From NCBI RefSeq assembly GCF_009712035.1, contig NZ_VILB01000012.1, positions 1 to 46,142 on the forward strand: DNA of 46,142 bases. Direction: 5' to 3'. This DNA comes from Anabaena sp. UHCC 0187. GTDB lineage: Bacteria > Cyanobacteriota > Cyanobacteriia > Cyanobacteriales > Nostocaceae. Below are positions 1 through 9,582 of the stretch, piece after piece. A program made the position numbers and the translations under genes. Under the pieces are notes generated by a model. The model had not been told where the DNA came from and did no database searches. It saw only the letters and a list, made by a program, of their open reading frames with translations. Numbering within the stretch: the first letter of the stretch is position 1; the number at the start of each line of letters is the position of its first letter.

Positions 1-154
1 TGGGGGTTTTGTTGTTTGGGGTTTTTATAAAAACTTTAGTGCAGCAGCAGAAATAACTAACCAGTCGGAGCCGTATTATTGAGTGCTACCAGACTTACTC
101 TTAATATATCAATTTTTCGGTTATTGTATCAGTAGACAAGTAGGATAAAAACAA

Positions 155-859
155 ATGACTAATGACATGATTGCTTACACTTCAGATTATTTCCAGAGCA
201 TAATTTTTGATACAGATTACCAGGCTCTAGCTTTGCATATTGTGGAGATTTATCATCCGAAAACAGTAGTAGAATTTGGTTGTGGTCCTGGTCATCTTAG
301 TAGAGAACTAGCAAAGTTAGGCGTACAAATGACATCTGTTGATGGTTATTCTCAACCAGATTTTACGGGACTATCAGTAGAATTTTATCCTCTCAATTTG
401 AATGATGCTACAGCGATCGCTAACCTTTTTCAAGATAAACATTTTGATCTAGCTATATCCTTAGAAGTAGCCGAACACTTACAACCAGAAAGTTCACCGA
501 CTGTGATCAATTGGCTAACTAAAGTTGCCCCAGTGGTCGTATTTTCCGCAGCCGTTCCCAGCCAAGGTGGACACGGACATATTAATTTACACCCCCGTGA
601 TTATTGGCACAGATTATTTACTGAATGTAACTTTGTAATTAGCGATCGCATTCGTGAGAAATTACGCAATCATCCCACTGTTGCACCTTGGTATCGCTAC
701 AATGTTTTAGATTATGTTCATGCTAACCACCCCCAAGTTCCCCAACTAAACGAAGTGATTACTCGCCTAATTGCCTCAGAATCAGCAGCAGCTACCGGTT
801 ATTACGAAGAATCAACAAAGCTTTATCAGCTAGAACAAAAAACTGGAATTTGTAACTAA
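155..859 (+). CDS. class I SAM-dependent methyltransferase
   Basis: A 234-residue protein with a class I methyltransferase fold. The SAM-binding motif I is visible near residues 38-46 (VVEFGCGPG), followed by an acidic residue after the second strand (TSVDGY) and a motif IV-like strand with the sequence AISLEVAEHL. The later NLHPRDYWHRLF segment is common in methyltransferases of glycan and natural-product clusters. An AGGA sits a short distance upstream of the ATG, and a second ATG four codons in is possible. The stop overlaps the convergent sugar-binding protein gene by 4 bases. The substrate cannot be read from the sequence; the neighbouring glycosyltransferases suggest a glycan or glycolipid, which is inference. 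Confidence 0.8.
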   Translation: MTNDMIAYTSDYFQSIIFDTDYQALALHIVEIYHPKTVVEFGCGPGHLSRELAKLGVQMTSVDGYSQPDFTGLSVEFYPLNLNDATAIANLFQDKHFDLAISLEVAEHLQPESSPTVINWLTKVAPVVVFSAAVPSQGGHGHINLHPRDYWHRLFTECNFVISDRIREKLRNHPTVAPWYRYNVLDYVHANHPQVPQLNEVITRLIASESAAATGYYEESTKLYQLEQKTGICN

Positions 860-2175
860 TTACTTTTCCAAATCAATTCCAAACGCTCTTGAGCTGCTTT
901 GAGAGCTTGTTGGGCAGAAGATTTACCTAATAATGTGGACTCAATTGCTCGACCAAGACTATCAGATAAACGATTATATCCGGCAATAATTGGTCGAGGA
1001 TGAGACACAGGTATTTGCTCCACAAAAACTTTTAACCAAGGTTTAGAATTGAGTAATTTTTGATAAGCTGGACTTTGAGCAGACTTGAGATTAACAGGTA
1101 AAAAACCAGTATCTACAGCCCATTCTGTTTGAAATTCTTCACTTAAAACAAATTCTAAAAACTTCATTGCTGCCTTCTCTCTTTCTGGCTTAGTCTTCAT
1201 TACATAAAGATTTCCATTACCAATGACCGTCGCCTTCTCAGCACCAGTAGGGATGGGAAATAACTTATAATCAACTTTAGATTTAGTAATATATGTCCAA
1301 GGTCCAGTTATTTGCATTGCTACACGGCCAGCAAGAAAATTATCTTCTTCATAACCCCGTTCTGGAGCAGAAAGAATAGCTGAACCATCTTTAATTAAAT
1401 CTTCCCAGAATTTTAAAGCAGTAATAGCTCCAGCATTAGTTAAATTTGGATGTCCATTAGTTACTACTTCACCTCCAGCACTTAATAAAAAGGGAAACCA
1501 ACTAAAAACAGTCCATTCTCCCTTTCCTAAAGGCAACATTATACCATGCTGTTCTGGTCGCCCGTCCCCGTTCTTATCTATAGTCAATTTCCTAGCAACT
1601 TGGCGCAATTCTTCCCAAGTTTTCGGCGGTTCTTTGATTCCCGCAGCTTCAAAAAGTGTAGGGCGATAAAAAATAGCCATATTACTCGTATATAGCGGGA
1701 TTGACCACAAATGACCATCCAATCTTAATTCTTCCAAAGTGTTAGGAATAACTTCAGTTTTAAATGGTAATTGGTCAAACCATGATTCTAAGGGAACAAT
1801 TGCACTCAGTTCTACAAACTGACCCGTGAGTTGAGGATAAAATGACAGAATATCTGGAGAAGAATTACCAACAACAGCCGTTAATATTTTTGGTAATCCT
1901 TCTGCGTAAACAGACTCTACTTGAATATCACTATGTTTGTGATTAAATTTTTCTACCAGTTTTTCAAAAACATCCCGGTTTACGGGAGGATTAATTGATT
2001 GCCATAGTGTCAGATGAATTACTCCATTGCCTTTATGTGTAGCTTCTTGACAACTAAACAAAAATATAATGCAAAAACTCAGGACAATGCCTAAAAGTGT
2101 CAGTCTCCAAGCAGAATCAAATAACTGACGCAAATAATTTTTGAAATGTAATAAAGACAACAGGATATTATTCAT
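856..2175 (-). CDS. ABC transporter sugar-binding lipoprotein (family 1 solute-binding protein)
   Basis: A 439-residue extracellular solute-binding protein of the UgpB/MalE type. The N-terminus carries a hydrophobic segment (about residues 25-41) ending in a lipobox-like FLFSC, so Cys42 is the likely lipid-modified residue. The mature part shows family hallmarks: a start of the type LTLWQSINPP, the signature region around YNRLSDSLGRAI and many aromatic residues. Such proteins capture mono- or oligosaccharides for an ABC importer. No permease or ATPase gene is next to it, so it is an orphan or shares a transporter encoded elsewhere. Its ligand is unknown. Confidence 0.85.
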   Translation of the reverse strand: MNNILLSLLHFKNYLRQLFDSAWRLTLLGIVLSFCIIFLFSCQEATHKGNGVIHLTLWQSINPPVNRDVFEKLVEKFNHKHSDIQVESVYAEGLPKILTAVVGNSSPDILSFYPQLTGQFVELSAIVPLESWFDQLPFKTEVIPNTLEELRLDGHLWSIPLYTSNMAIFYRPTLFEAAGIKEPPKTWEELRQVARKLTIDKNGDGRPEQHGIMLPLGKGEWTVFSWFPFLLSAGGEVVTNGHPNLTNAGAITALKFWEDLIKDGSAILSAPERGYEEDNFLAGRVAMQITGPWTYITKSKVDYKLFPIPTGAEKATVIGNGNLYVMKTKPEREKAAMKFLEFVLSEEFQTEWAVDTGFLPVNLKSAQSPAYQKLLNSKPWLKVFVEQIPVSHPRPIIAGYNRLSDSLGRAIESTLLGKSSAQQALKAAQERLELIWKSN

Positions 2176-2184
2176 GTCAAAAAG

Positions 2185-2847
2185 TTAGCTAGATGAAGAA
2201 ACATTATTAGTAAAATTCTTACTAACGCTAGTTTCTGCTCTTGTATAAACATAAGTTTCCGGCTCTTTTATTTTTTGAATTTTGAAGATTTTTTCTGCCC
2301 TTTCCCATAAATCTGTATCTTCTCCATAAGTCATGTGATTAAATCCCTGTAATTCAAAAAATACCTTTCTTTTGCCAAAAAATGTAGGACCCAAAACACA
2401 TTTTTTTAAATTAATTAATTTACCTGGTTGATAATAATCTGCCACTAAAATTTCTTCTTCGCTGAAAAATCCTCCTTGAATCAAGTCAATTTCTGGATTA
2501 GCTTTCATATATTCTAATCGTGACTCTAAATGATTTGGTTTATATGAGTCGTCACTATCAAGCAATGTGATATATCTACCAAATGATGCCTGTATTCCTG
2601 CATTTTTGGCATAACATTGTTTTTTATTTTGATGCTTTAAATAACGGATATTATTGTATTTTCCAAGATAGGAATTGACAATTTCAAAAGTATGATCACT
2701 ACTACCATCATCTACTATTAAAAGTTCCCAATTTGTAAAAGTTTGATTAAGGACACTATCAATGCCTTTATTTAAGTAATGAGCGCGGTTATATGTACAG
2801 ACAATAATGCTAATTTCTGGACTGATATCAAAAGTGATAGGACTCAT
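2185..2847 (-). CDS. GT2-family glycosyltransferase
   Basis: A 220-residue GT-A fold glycosyltransferase. It begins with the family 2 signature SIIVCTYNRAHYL (about residues 13-25), has the nucleotide-binding VDDGSSD at 45-51 and the metal-binding LDSDD at 96-100. No membrane segment is evident, so it is probably a cytoplasmic or membrane-associated transferase moving a sugar from a nucleotide sugar onto a growing glycan or lipid. At 220 residues it is short for the family but appears to hold the whole catalytic core. It lies 9 bases upstream of the sugar-binding protein gene on the same strand, so co-transcription is likely. Donor and acceptor are unknown. Confidence 0.85.
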   Translation of the reverse strand: MSPITFDISPEISIIVCTYNRAHYLNKGIDSVLNQTFTNWELLIVDDGSSDHTFEIVNSYLGKYNNIRYLKHQNKKQCYAKNAGIQASFGRYITLLDSDDSYKPNHLESRLEYMKANPEIDLIQGGFFSEEEILVADYYQPGKLINLKKCVLGPTFFGKRKVFFELQGFNHMTYGEDTDLWERAEKIFKIQKIKEPETYVYTRAETSVSKNFTNNVSSSS

Positions 2848-2893
2848 AAGACATTCCGCAATTGTAACTGATTTAAGTGATTATTTGAAGTGA

Positions 2894-4000
2894 TTATTTT
2901 TGAGCAGCAATACAGGTAGCTACTGGATAATCTGGATGAAAAGCATCTAATTCTTCAGTAGTTAATTCTTCGGTAGCTATGCCATGATAACTAGCAATCA
3001 CACTAATAGGATTACCATAGACATATAATTTTTTCTGGGAGAAATTTCTAAACATCCAAGCCAGAGCATCGGGTAAAGGCCGCCAATAGTCCATTGGTGT
3101 AGCATGGAGTCTGACGGCACTAGGAACCATTGCAAAACATTTTCCCCCTGGTTTTAACCAAGTGTAAATATTTTCTACTACTTGCCAAGGTGCATAACAA
3201 TGTTCTAGGACATTAAAAGTAATAATAGAATCAAATGATTCTGGTTTAATCATAGATACATCGTGAGCATCACCGACTATATCTATTCCTAGACCTGGTT
3301 CTAGATTCATAATTTGATATGATGAACCAGGGTTAACTTGATAAAAATCTTTATCTTTTGGTATACCCCCAATTTCTAAGATATTACCAGTAATTTGCGG
3401 ATAAATTTCTGCTATAAATTTATTTAAATAATATCTATCAATTGGTTTTCCCCTAGTTAAACCAAATGCTTGACAGATAGGAACAGTTTTTTTCAAATCT
3501 CCCCAATTTAGAGTATGGGTAGCAACTGATAATAAACCAATTTTTTCTAGATAGATAACTAATTGGCAAAAACTGTCAATACTGTTAATTTGTTCTAAGT
3601 CGTTTTTAAGGTTATTTTCTGCAAAAAATTGTGTCAATACTTGGTAATTATTTTGGCTTAGTGGTGCAAGTTCATATTCGTCTTCTTTTTCAATAAAGCT
3701 GCGAAAGCCTTTACCAAAAAGCGTGAGGCTTTTGTCTGATAAAAAGATGATGGCGTTATTGGTTAAATGTTGATATTTTTCTATTTCTGTAGTAACTTGC
3801 TCGTTAATTGCGGCAGATTTGACTTGCTGAAATATTTGATAAGCTGATTCAATGTCATGCTCATGAACAAATATTTCTAAAATGGTTAACCAAGATTGAT
3901 AAGGGATAATTTCTGGTGAGCGTTGACTCCAAGCAAAGATAGCATTTACTTGGGAATTTTCAATTTTCAAGAAGGCGTTGGGTATATATTGTTTAGTCAT
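2894..4000 (-). CDS. SAM-dependent methyltransferase with N-terminal extension
   Basis: A 368-residue protein whose second half is a class I methyltransferase. It shows GNILEIGG (motif I), DIVGDAHDV (motif II/III region), then FDSIITFNVLEHCYAPW and LKPGGKCFAMVPS, the typical Methyltransf_11 pattern. The DYWRPLPDALAWMF segment resembles methyltransferases in polysaccharide clusters. The first 190 residues have no domain I recognise. They are mostly helical in appearance and may be a tetratricopeptide-like or acceptor-binding part. It lies between the GT2 and GT1 glycosyltransferase genes on the same strand, consistent with sugar or lipid O-methylation, although the substrate is unproven. Confidence 0.8.
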   Translation of the reverse strand: MTKQYIPNAFLKIENSQVNAIFAWSQRSPEIIPYQSWLTILEIFVHEHDIESAYQIFQQVKSAAINEQVTTEIEKYQHLTNNAIIFLSDKSLTLFGKGFRSFIEKEDEYELAPLSQNNYQVLTQFFAENNLKNDLEQINSIDSFCQLVIYLEKIGLLSVATHTLNWGDLKKTVPICQAFGLTRGKPIDRYYLNKFIAEIYPQITGNILEIGGIPKDKDFYQVNPGSSYQIMNLEPGLGIDIVGDAHDVSMIKPESFDSIITFNVLEHCYAPWQVVENIYTWLKPGGKCFAMVPSAVRLHATPMDYWRPLPDALAWMFRNFSQKKLYVYGNPISVIASYHGIATEELTTEELDAFHPDYPVATCIAAQK

Positions 4001-4038
4001 TTTGTTTGTGATTAGTAGATATTAATTTTGATAACTTG

Positions 4039-5316
4039 TCAATTTTTGGATTTTAAATTATTTGAGATTACCTCCTCAATAATATCCACAGCACGAGGAA
4101 CACCTCCTGCCTTTTGAATAGCCGTTTTTAGTCTGAGTGCATTTTCTTGATAAGATGGTTGCGTTAAGACTTCTTGAATAGCTTGACGTAATCTCCTAGT
4201 TGTTAACCGGGAAGTAGTAATAAATTGTCCTACACCACTCCAAGCAATACGAGAAGCAACTCCTGGGTGGTCATTAGTAATAGGAATAGTCACCATAGGT
4301 ACACCATAAAAAAGAGATTCTAACACTGTATTTGTCCCAGCATGGCAAATAGTCAGACTAGCTTTTTGCAATAATTCTAATTGTGGTGCATATTTGACAA
4401 CAATAGGATTTCCCGGTAAATTTGGCAATGCTTGAGTTTCTAATCCACCTCCCAAGGCAATTACTAATTGTGCATCTAAACCTACACAAGCTTCAGCAAT
4501 TTTATAGAAAATATGGGTGAGACGATTTTGTAATGTCCCCATTGAAGCATAAATTAAGGGTTGTCCATTCAATTTTTCAAATGGAAAATCAATTGGTTTT
4601 CTAACTGTTGCATCAAAGTGGGGACCAGTAAAATGGAGTATCCCTTCTAAATTAGTTCTTGGGTACTCAAACTCTGCTGGTTGTTGACTAATAATTGCTA
4701 ATTTAGAAACAGAATAGAAATCGTTAATATTCACACAAGGAGGCATATTACACTCCCGGCGATATGCTGAAATCACCTTGTAAATAGGTTGAGCAAAAGT
4801 ACAAATTAGCCCATAACCAACACGATTACGTAATCTTGCCCACAAAACTGGTTTATATTGCCAAGTGGTGAAAGCTGGCGGAATAGTATCATTAAAACCG
4901 TTGACTAAAGCGGAAGAAGCCGTAACAAAGGGAATATTTAGTAAGTCGGCAACAGTGCTTCCTCCGAATATACATTCATCAATTATCAGTGCTTCTATTC
5001 CCGCATCTTTAATCACTTGTGGGGCATCACGCAAAAATAAATCTGTTGTTTTTTCAGATAAAGAAATTGTGTAACGCAATGCTGCCAAACCTGTTAGTTT
5101 GCCTAGTTGTTCATAAAATTTTGCTGTTGTGCCTAGGGGAAAATCAACTGGTGAAATAGGTTGAAATTCTAAGCCAGCAGCTTTGGCATTTGCTTCTGCA
5201 TCAGACATACCTAATACTGTAACACGATGCCCTCGCCTTTGGAGTTCACGTCCTAAAGCAGTCATTGTGTTTAAATGTCCAGTAGCAGCTGGGCAGATAG
5301 TACCGAAGTGTGTCAT
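4039..5316 (-). CDS. GT1-family UDP-glycosyltransferase (MGT/CrtX-like)
   Basis: A 425-residue GT-B glycosyltransferase. The N-terminus (THFGTICPAATGHLNTMTAL) is typical of the macrolide/zeaxanthin glucosyltransferase group. The C-terminal donor-binding region shows VKYAPQLELLQKASLTICHAG, then TNTVLESLFYGVPMVTIP. This is the UDPGT signature, with the His and Gly residues that contact the nucleotide sugar. The length is normal. Members glycosylate small hydrophobic acceptors such as carotenoids, sterols or polyketides. Carotenoid or glycolipid glycosylation is plausible in a cyanobacterium but cannot be assigned. It is co-directional with the methyltransferase gene downstream and the FkbM-type gene upstream. 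Confidence 0.85.
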   Translation of the reverse strand: MTHFGTICPAATGHLNTMTALGRELQRRGHRVTVLGMSDAEANAKAAGLEFQPISPVDFPLGTTAKFYEQLGKLTGLAALRYTISLSEKTTDLFLRDAPQVIKDAGIEALIIDECIFGGSTVADLLNIPFVTASSALVNGFNDTIPPAFTTWQYKPVLWARLRNRVGYGLICTFAQPIYKVISAYRRECNMPPCVNINDFYSVSKLAIISQQPAEFEYPRTNLEGILHFTGPHFDATVRKPIDFPFEKLNGQPLIYASMGTLQNRLTHIFYKIAEACVGLDAQLVIALGGGLETQALPNLPGNPIVVKYAPQLELLQKASLTICHAGTNTVLESLFYGVPMVTIPITNDHPGVASRIAWSGVGQFITTSRLTTRRLRQAIQEVLTQPSYQENALRLKTAIQKAGGVPRAVDIIEEVISNNLKSKN

Positions 5317-5368
5317 ACTTTTTCCATTGATTTAATTATTTAAAACTATTCTTTTACTTGTACTATCT

Positions 5369-6169
5369 TCACAGACTGGCATGGGTATCATACCACGGTT
5401 CTATCACATTGAGTGCTTCTAAGAGCTTTTTACCTAGAGGAATATCATAAATAAACCCATTCAATCTAAATATTTTATAGTACCAAAAAATGCGTTTATA
5501 GAGATTGATTGCTTCACTTTCCGAAAGCCAAGTTCCTGCTGTTTCTTCTCCAAAAAGTCCGCTAGAACCAAATTCAAATTGATGTTCAATGTATTGGCCT
5601 TCTCGTGCTGGAAAGGGACACATTTGTTGTGATATTTTCTCTTGGTTAATAACTTTAAATTTCTGATAACCAAGTTCTGCCAATAGCTTGAATTCTTCCA
5701 GTAAGCTACTCCAAGAAGTTTTATCTGATTCTATGGATATAAACTGTGGTTTACTGTCAAAGTGCCGTAATGCTTCTACGCACAACATATCTGCACCTTC
5801 TATATCTATTTTCAGATAGTAGGGAATACCAAATTCTTGCAAAATGGTTTCAAATTTAGAACCTTTTACAGTGATTCCTAGGGATTTTGTCCCAAATACC
5901 TCGTTTCTCTTCACCCAATCTTGAGAAATTGTCCCCCAAACACTTATGTCTAAATTAGTATAAAAGGTAATGTCGCCATCTTGTGGGGCTATGGCCAGAT
6001 TAAGAAGTTGCAGTTGACCATCATTTATATAAGATTGTAGTCGCTTTTTTGTAGTTTCATAAAGCTGAGGATCAGCTTCTATACCCACTACTCGAAAACC
6101 TTTTTTTAAATAGTATTCAGTGTCTTCACCCAAATGAACACCAACATCAATTATTAAATTTTTATCCAT
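5369..6169 (-). CDS. FkbM-family methyltransferase
   Basis: A 266-residue protein matching the FkbM methyltransferase family. Motif I is NLIIDVGVHLGEDTEYY at residues 4-20, and VVGIEADPQLYE follows as the acidic SAM-ribose loop. The segment YYLKIDIEGADMLCVEAL, near residue 120, is the diagnostic FkbM motif. The family methylates hydroxyl groups of sugars and polyketides. It is the most upstream gene of the minus-strand run that continues through GT1, methyltransferase and GT2, so it may open that operon. The region between it and the LD-carboxypeptidase gene is short and shows no clear terminator. The substrate is unknown. Confidence 0.82.
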   Translation of the reverse strand: MDKNLIIDVGVHLGEDTEYYLKKGFRVVGIEADPQLYETTKKRLQSYINDGQLQLLNLAIAPQDGDITFYTNLDISVWGTISQDWVKRNEVFGTKSLGITVKGSKFETILQEFGIPYYLKIDIEGADMLCVEALRHFDSKPQFISIESDKTSWSSLLEEFKLLAELGYQKFKVINQEKISQQMCPFPAREGQYIEHQFEFGSSGLFGEETAGTWLSESEAINLYKRIFWYYKIFRLNGFIYDIPLGKKLLEALNVIEPWYDTHASL

Positions 6170-6299
6170 AGATAATCATTTTTTACGAGCATAAACAAAA
6201 ATTCCATCTGGAGTTATTATTGCATGATTTAGAAACCATTATGGCTGATGTTTTGTTATTTTTGATTTCTAACAGTCATGCCAATTTTTCTATATAAAT

Positions 6300-7199
6300 T
6301 TATGTTTTGATCTCTAATATCCCTGCTTGTGCGTCTAAAGTTGCTATAATCCCTACAGGTAAAGCAGCATTAGGGCTATCATGACCAAAGGGGAGATCAG
6401 AAACTATGGGAATACCTAAATCTGATAAGCGATCGCGCAAAACTTCCTCTACAGTAAAACTTGGTACACTAGGTGGGGCTTCACACTTGGTAAACCCTCC
6501 CAAAGCAATGCCACAAACTTTAGATAAAGCCCCGCTAGAACGCCACTGAGTTAACATCCTATCTATCCGATAAGGTGTTTCTGTGACATCTTCCAATGCC
6601 AATATTACACCATCAAGGTCGGGTAAAATCGGTGTTCCTAACAGATGGGTTGCCACCGTCAGATTACCAGGAAGTAAAATTCCTGTAGTTGTACCACCAC
6701 CCCAACCGCAACCCTTTAAAGGTGCAAGGGGACGACCTTCTACGATGTCAAATAGCCTCTCGATTGACCATTCTGGCTCACTGGAGAGGGTGGTGATCAC
6801 GGGACCATGAACACCGGAAATACCGACGTTGTAGAGACTCCAAAGCAGGGCTGTGATGTCAGAAAAACCGATTAACCATTTTGGTGTAATTGTATTTTCT
6901 TGCCAACTCCAATCTTCTAAAATCCGGGTACTACCAAAACCACCTCTCGCGCAGAGAATACCCTGACATTCAGGATCTTGCCATGCTGTGGCTAATTGTT
7001 GACGACGGTGGGCATCTGTACCAGCCAGATAACCATGTCTATTATCTATATTATCGCTGATTTCGATGCGGTAGCCGTGCGATCGCCAAATTTCCACACC
7101 TTGATTAAACGCCTCAAATTCTCGTAATGCACCACTAGGGGCAATGACGCGGAGTAAATCACCAGGTTTGAGGGGTAGGGGTAAGAGAGGGAGTGACAT
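6300..7199 (-). CDS. ldcA: LD-carboxypeptidase (peptidase S66, muramoyltetrapeptide carboxypeptidase)
   Basis: A 299-residue S66 serine peptidase, a normal length for LdcA. It removes the terminal D-Ala from the tetrapeptide stem during peptidoglycan recycling. The family pattern is clear: RVIAPSGAL near the N-terminus, CARGGFGSTRIL (83-94), and IGFSDITALL with the candidate nucleophile Ser113. A Glu follows in LALEDVTETPYRIDRML and a His in GHDSPNAALPVG, completing the Ser-Glu-His triad known for this family. There is no signal peptide, consistent with a cytoplasmic recycling enzyme. The downstream neighbour on the opposite side of the start is a peptidoglycan-binding protein gene on the same strand. 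Confidence 0.9.
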   Translation of the reverse strand: MSLPLLPLPLKPGDLLRVIAPSGALREFEAFNQGVEIWRSHGYRIEISDNIDNRHGYLAGTDAHRRQQLATAWQDPECQGILCARGGFGSTRILEDWSWQENTITPKWLIGFSDITALLWSLYNVGISGVHGPVITTLSSEPEWSIERLFDIVEGRPLAPLKGCGWGGGTTTGILLPGNLTVATHLLGTPILPDLDGVILALEDVTETPYRIDRMLTQWRSSGALSKVCGIALGGFTKCEAPPSVPSFTVEEVLRDRLSDLGIPIVSDLPFGHDSPNAALPVGIIATLDAQAGILEIKT

Positions 7200-7235
7200 C
7201 AGCAGAAAGTGTAAGTAATGGTCATCATTTTACGG

Positions 7236-8327
7236 TTAATTTTCCGTTAATCTCTGTTGGTCTGGAACAACCCGCAAGCGGTTGATTTGATTTAAAGCAT
7301 ACCTAGCGGTGGCTTGTACTTCCGGGTCTGTATCTTCTAAAGCATGGCGTAAAATTTGACTCATCTGTGCCATCATGTCATAAAGCCGGACTAAATCACG
7401 AATAGCATTTTGACGAACCTGGGGATTTTCACTTTGGATAGATATAGCCAAAGCCCGGTTCATCGGTTTGAGTGTGCGAATGCCGATTTCTGCCAAAGCT
7501 GACAAAATTAACCCATTTTGTTGAGAATCTGCATTCATCAACAATTCTACTAGGGGTTGAACTGCCCGCGAGTCACCTTTTTGACCTATATTCCAAATGG
7601 CTTTCCGTCGTTTTGTCGTATCATCACTCTGTAATTCTTCCATGAATTTATCAAAGAGAGTGATTGTAGGCAGGACAGAGTTTTGTTGATGTAATAATAA
7701 TTCTGGAGAATTTAGGGACTGTAATGGGGGAAGTGTTTGTGCAGGGTTTAAAAAGAATTTTGGATTATTTTGACTAGATGCACTTAAAAGTGGTTTTTCC
7801 AAATTTTCAGATTCTAGAACTGGTTTTGTATCCCCTAACTTCTGGATAAAATAATAAAATAGACAGAGACTTCCTAAAATTCCTAAACTGATGAGTCTTA
7901 ACCATAAGGTATACTCTGCTTGAGGTTGTGACTGGATGTTTTTTGTGTCACTAGTAGTAGGAGAACTGTTGCAGTTAATTTTCTCTATTAAAACATCTTT
8001 GAGATCCTGTCTCGTAGCCCAATCAGCAATGCCATCTACTCTTCTCAACCCTTTTTCTTGCTGAAACCGAGTTACAGCTTTTTGGGTGCTGCCGTTGTAT
8101 TCTCCATCTATTAAACCATTGTAGTAACCTAATGCTTTCAGTTGCACTTGGATAACTTGAACTTCTGGATGTTTAATACCCGGAGTGAGAATGGTTGGTG
8201 GTATAGGTGCTGGGTTAGTTGTTGCCGCAATGGTGCGACTAGGGTATGAACTCAGACAAATACAAGATGTTAATATTAGGATGGAATGGGTAATGGGTAA
8301 TTTGTAGTTATCCCTCATTTTCCTCAT
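7236..8327 (-). CDS. peptidoglycan-binding and HEAT-repeat membrane protein
   Basis: A 363-residue protein with three parts. A signal-like hydrophobic N-terminus is followed by a PG_binding_1 domain at about residues 48-110, with VQVIQVQLKALGYYNGLIDG and a later AVTRFQQEKGL. A transmembrane segment lies near 142-165. The C-terminal 140 residues hold HEAT/PBS-lyase-type repeats (AIWNIGQKGDSRAVQPLVELL, ALEDTDPEVQATARYAL). The PG-binding part would face the cell wall and the HEAT part the cytoplasm. A link from wall to cytoplasmic partner is inference. It is co-directional with and close to the LD-carboxypeptidase gene. Confidence 0.75.
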   Translation of the reverse strand: MRKMRDNYKLPITHSILILTSCICLSSYPSRTIAATTNPAPIPPTILTPGIKHPEVQVIQVQLKALGYYNGLIDGEYNGSTQKAVTRFQQEKGLRRVDGIADWATRQDLKDVLIEKINCNSSPTTSDTKNIQSQPQAEYTLWLRLISLGILGSLCLFYYFIQKLGDTKPVLESENLEKPLLSASSQNNPKFFLNPAQTLPPLQSLNSPELLLHQQNSVLPTITLFDKFMEELQSDDTTKRRKAIWNIGQKGDSRAVQPLVELLMNADSQQNGLILSALAEIGIRTLKPMNRALAISIQSENPQVRQNAIRDLVRLYDMMAQMSQILRHALEDTDPEVQATARYALNQINRLRVVPDQQRLTEN

Positions 8328-8351
8328 CTCTAGGTGACTTTTTTTTAGGCG

Positions 8352-9392
8352 TTATTTGTGAATTTCTGGTTTCTTGAAAGCGGCAGATACTTCTAAAACT
8401 AATGGTTGTTCTGTGGTATTTGTTTCAGTAATCGTAGTTGTCTGATTTGTGCCTCCAATGTGTTCCCGCTGGTTAATTAAATAAATACTGATTAAAGTCA
8501 GAAAAACTCCTAACCATTGGATAGTTGTGAGGACTTCTGAGAGAAAAATATAACCAAATATTAAGGCGAAAATGGGTGTAAGAAAAGTCAGAGAACTTAA
8601 ACTGGTAAGATTTCCACTAGAAGCAAAGTAGAAAAATAATCCATAGGCGATCGCACTGCCAAAAACAGTAGCATAACTTAAGGCTATCCAATCTGATAGT
8701 ACAAGATTTTGCCACTGTTGGGATTCTAATACTGAAGAAATTCCCCACAAAGGTAAGCCACCAATAATCATGTGCCATCCTGTAGCCATGACTGGATCTA
8801 CGTATCGGCAGACAAACCGAATCATCACAGTCCCTACAGCCATTGATAAAGCTGCCAGTAACATTAACCACTCACCACTATTAAATAACTGTTGCCAATT
8901 ATCTGTAGAGATTGTCATTCCTGATTCAAAAATATGGAAAATCCACTGTTGGGGTAAACCAATCAGACTAATCCCTGTGATTCCCAAACCTAACCCCAAC
9001 CATCCCCATAATCCAATATGTTCTTGAAATAGCCAGAGGGAAAGTAAAGCTACTGCTAAAGGTTGGGAGTCTATCATTACCGAACCTAAGCCGGCATTGG
9101 TTCTGACTAAACCTTCTGCTAAAAACCCTTGAAATAACGTGCCATCAACTAAGGCAAATATCACAATCCACAACCATGCTAACCAACTTTTAGGTTGGGG
9201 TTTACCCATAAATGCAGCCACCATGAGAATTAACACCCCCGCAGGTATTAATCTGAATCCAGCCATAAATAGGGGTGTGGTGTGGGGAATTACACCTTTC
9301 ATGGCTACCATTGCTGTACCCCAAAGGAAAAAAGGAGCAATTAATAGTAGATACGCGAGGGGATTTTTAGATCCACTGAGTTGCACTTGCAT
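8352..9392 (-). CDS. EamA/DMT-family transporter
   Basis: A 346-residue membrane protein with about ten hydrophobic segments arranged as two EamA repeats. The first starts at LLLIAPFFLWGTAMVAMKGV and the second after a hydrophilic stretch, at WLMLLAALSMAVGTVMIRFV. The fold and length fit drug/metabolite transporter superfamily exporters, which move amino acids, nucleotides or other small metabolites. The C-terminal 40 residues are polar and Thr-rich and lie outside the domain. The substrate cannot be predicted. It is 24 bases upstream of the peptidoglycan-binding/HEAT gene on the same strand. Confidence 0.88.
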   Translation of the reverse strand: MQVQLSGSKNPLAYLLLIAPFFLWGTAMVAMKGVIPHTTPLFMAGFRLIPAGVLILMVAAFMGKPQPKSWLAWLWIVIFALVDGTLFQGFLAEGLVRTNAGLGSVMIDSQPLAVALLSLWLFQEHIGLWGWLGLGLGITGISLIGLPQQWIFHIFESGMTISTDNWQQLFNSGEWLMLLAALSMAVGTVMIRFVCRYVDPVMATGWHMIIGGLPLWGISSVLESQQWQNLVLSDWIALSYATVFGSAIAYGLFFYFASSGNLTSLSSLTFLTPIFALIFGYIFLSEVLTTIQWLGVFLTLISIYLINQREHIGGTNQTTTITETNTTEQPLVLEVSAAFKKPEIHK

Positions 9393-9496
9393 GGGATGAT
9401 TGTGGTTTTTAGTGAATAGATGGAAAAGTTATTTTACCTGATTTTACAGTCCTGGTGAATGGAATTTACGGTTATACAAGATATTTGGAGTAATCA

Positions 9497-9528
9497 AACG
9501 CAGATGAACGCGGATAAACGCAGATAAA
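9497..9528. repeat. short tandem interspersed repeat (AACGCAGATRA type)
   Basis: Three imperfect copies of a 10-11 base unit (AACGCAGATGA, ACGCGGATAA, ACGCAGATAA) lie in the gap upstream of moaE. Units of this kind are scattered through filamentous cyanobacterial genomes. The rest of the 190-base gap shows only the moaE ribosome binding site. Confidence 0.7.
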
Positions 9529-9582
9529 AATGGATGATTCTGCACGGATTCACATAAAATAGGTGTTAGGAGGATATAGTGA

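Noticed and set aside
1-154. Possible gene or RNA at the left edge
   Set aside because: No open frame of useful length or stable structure was seen; it looks like an ordinary upstream region.
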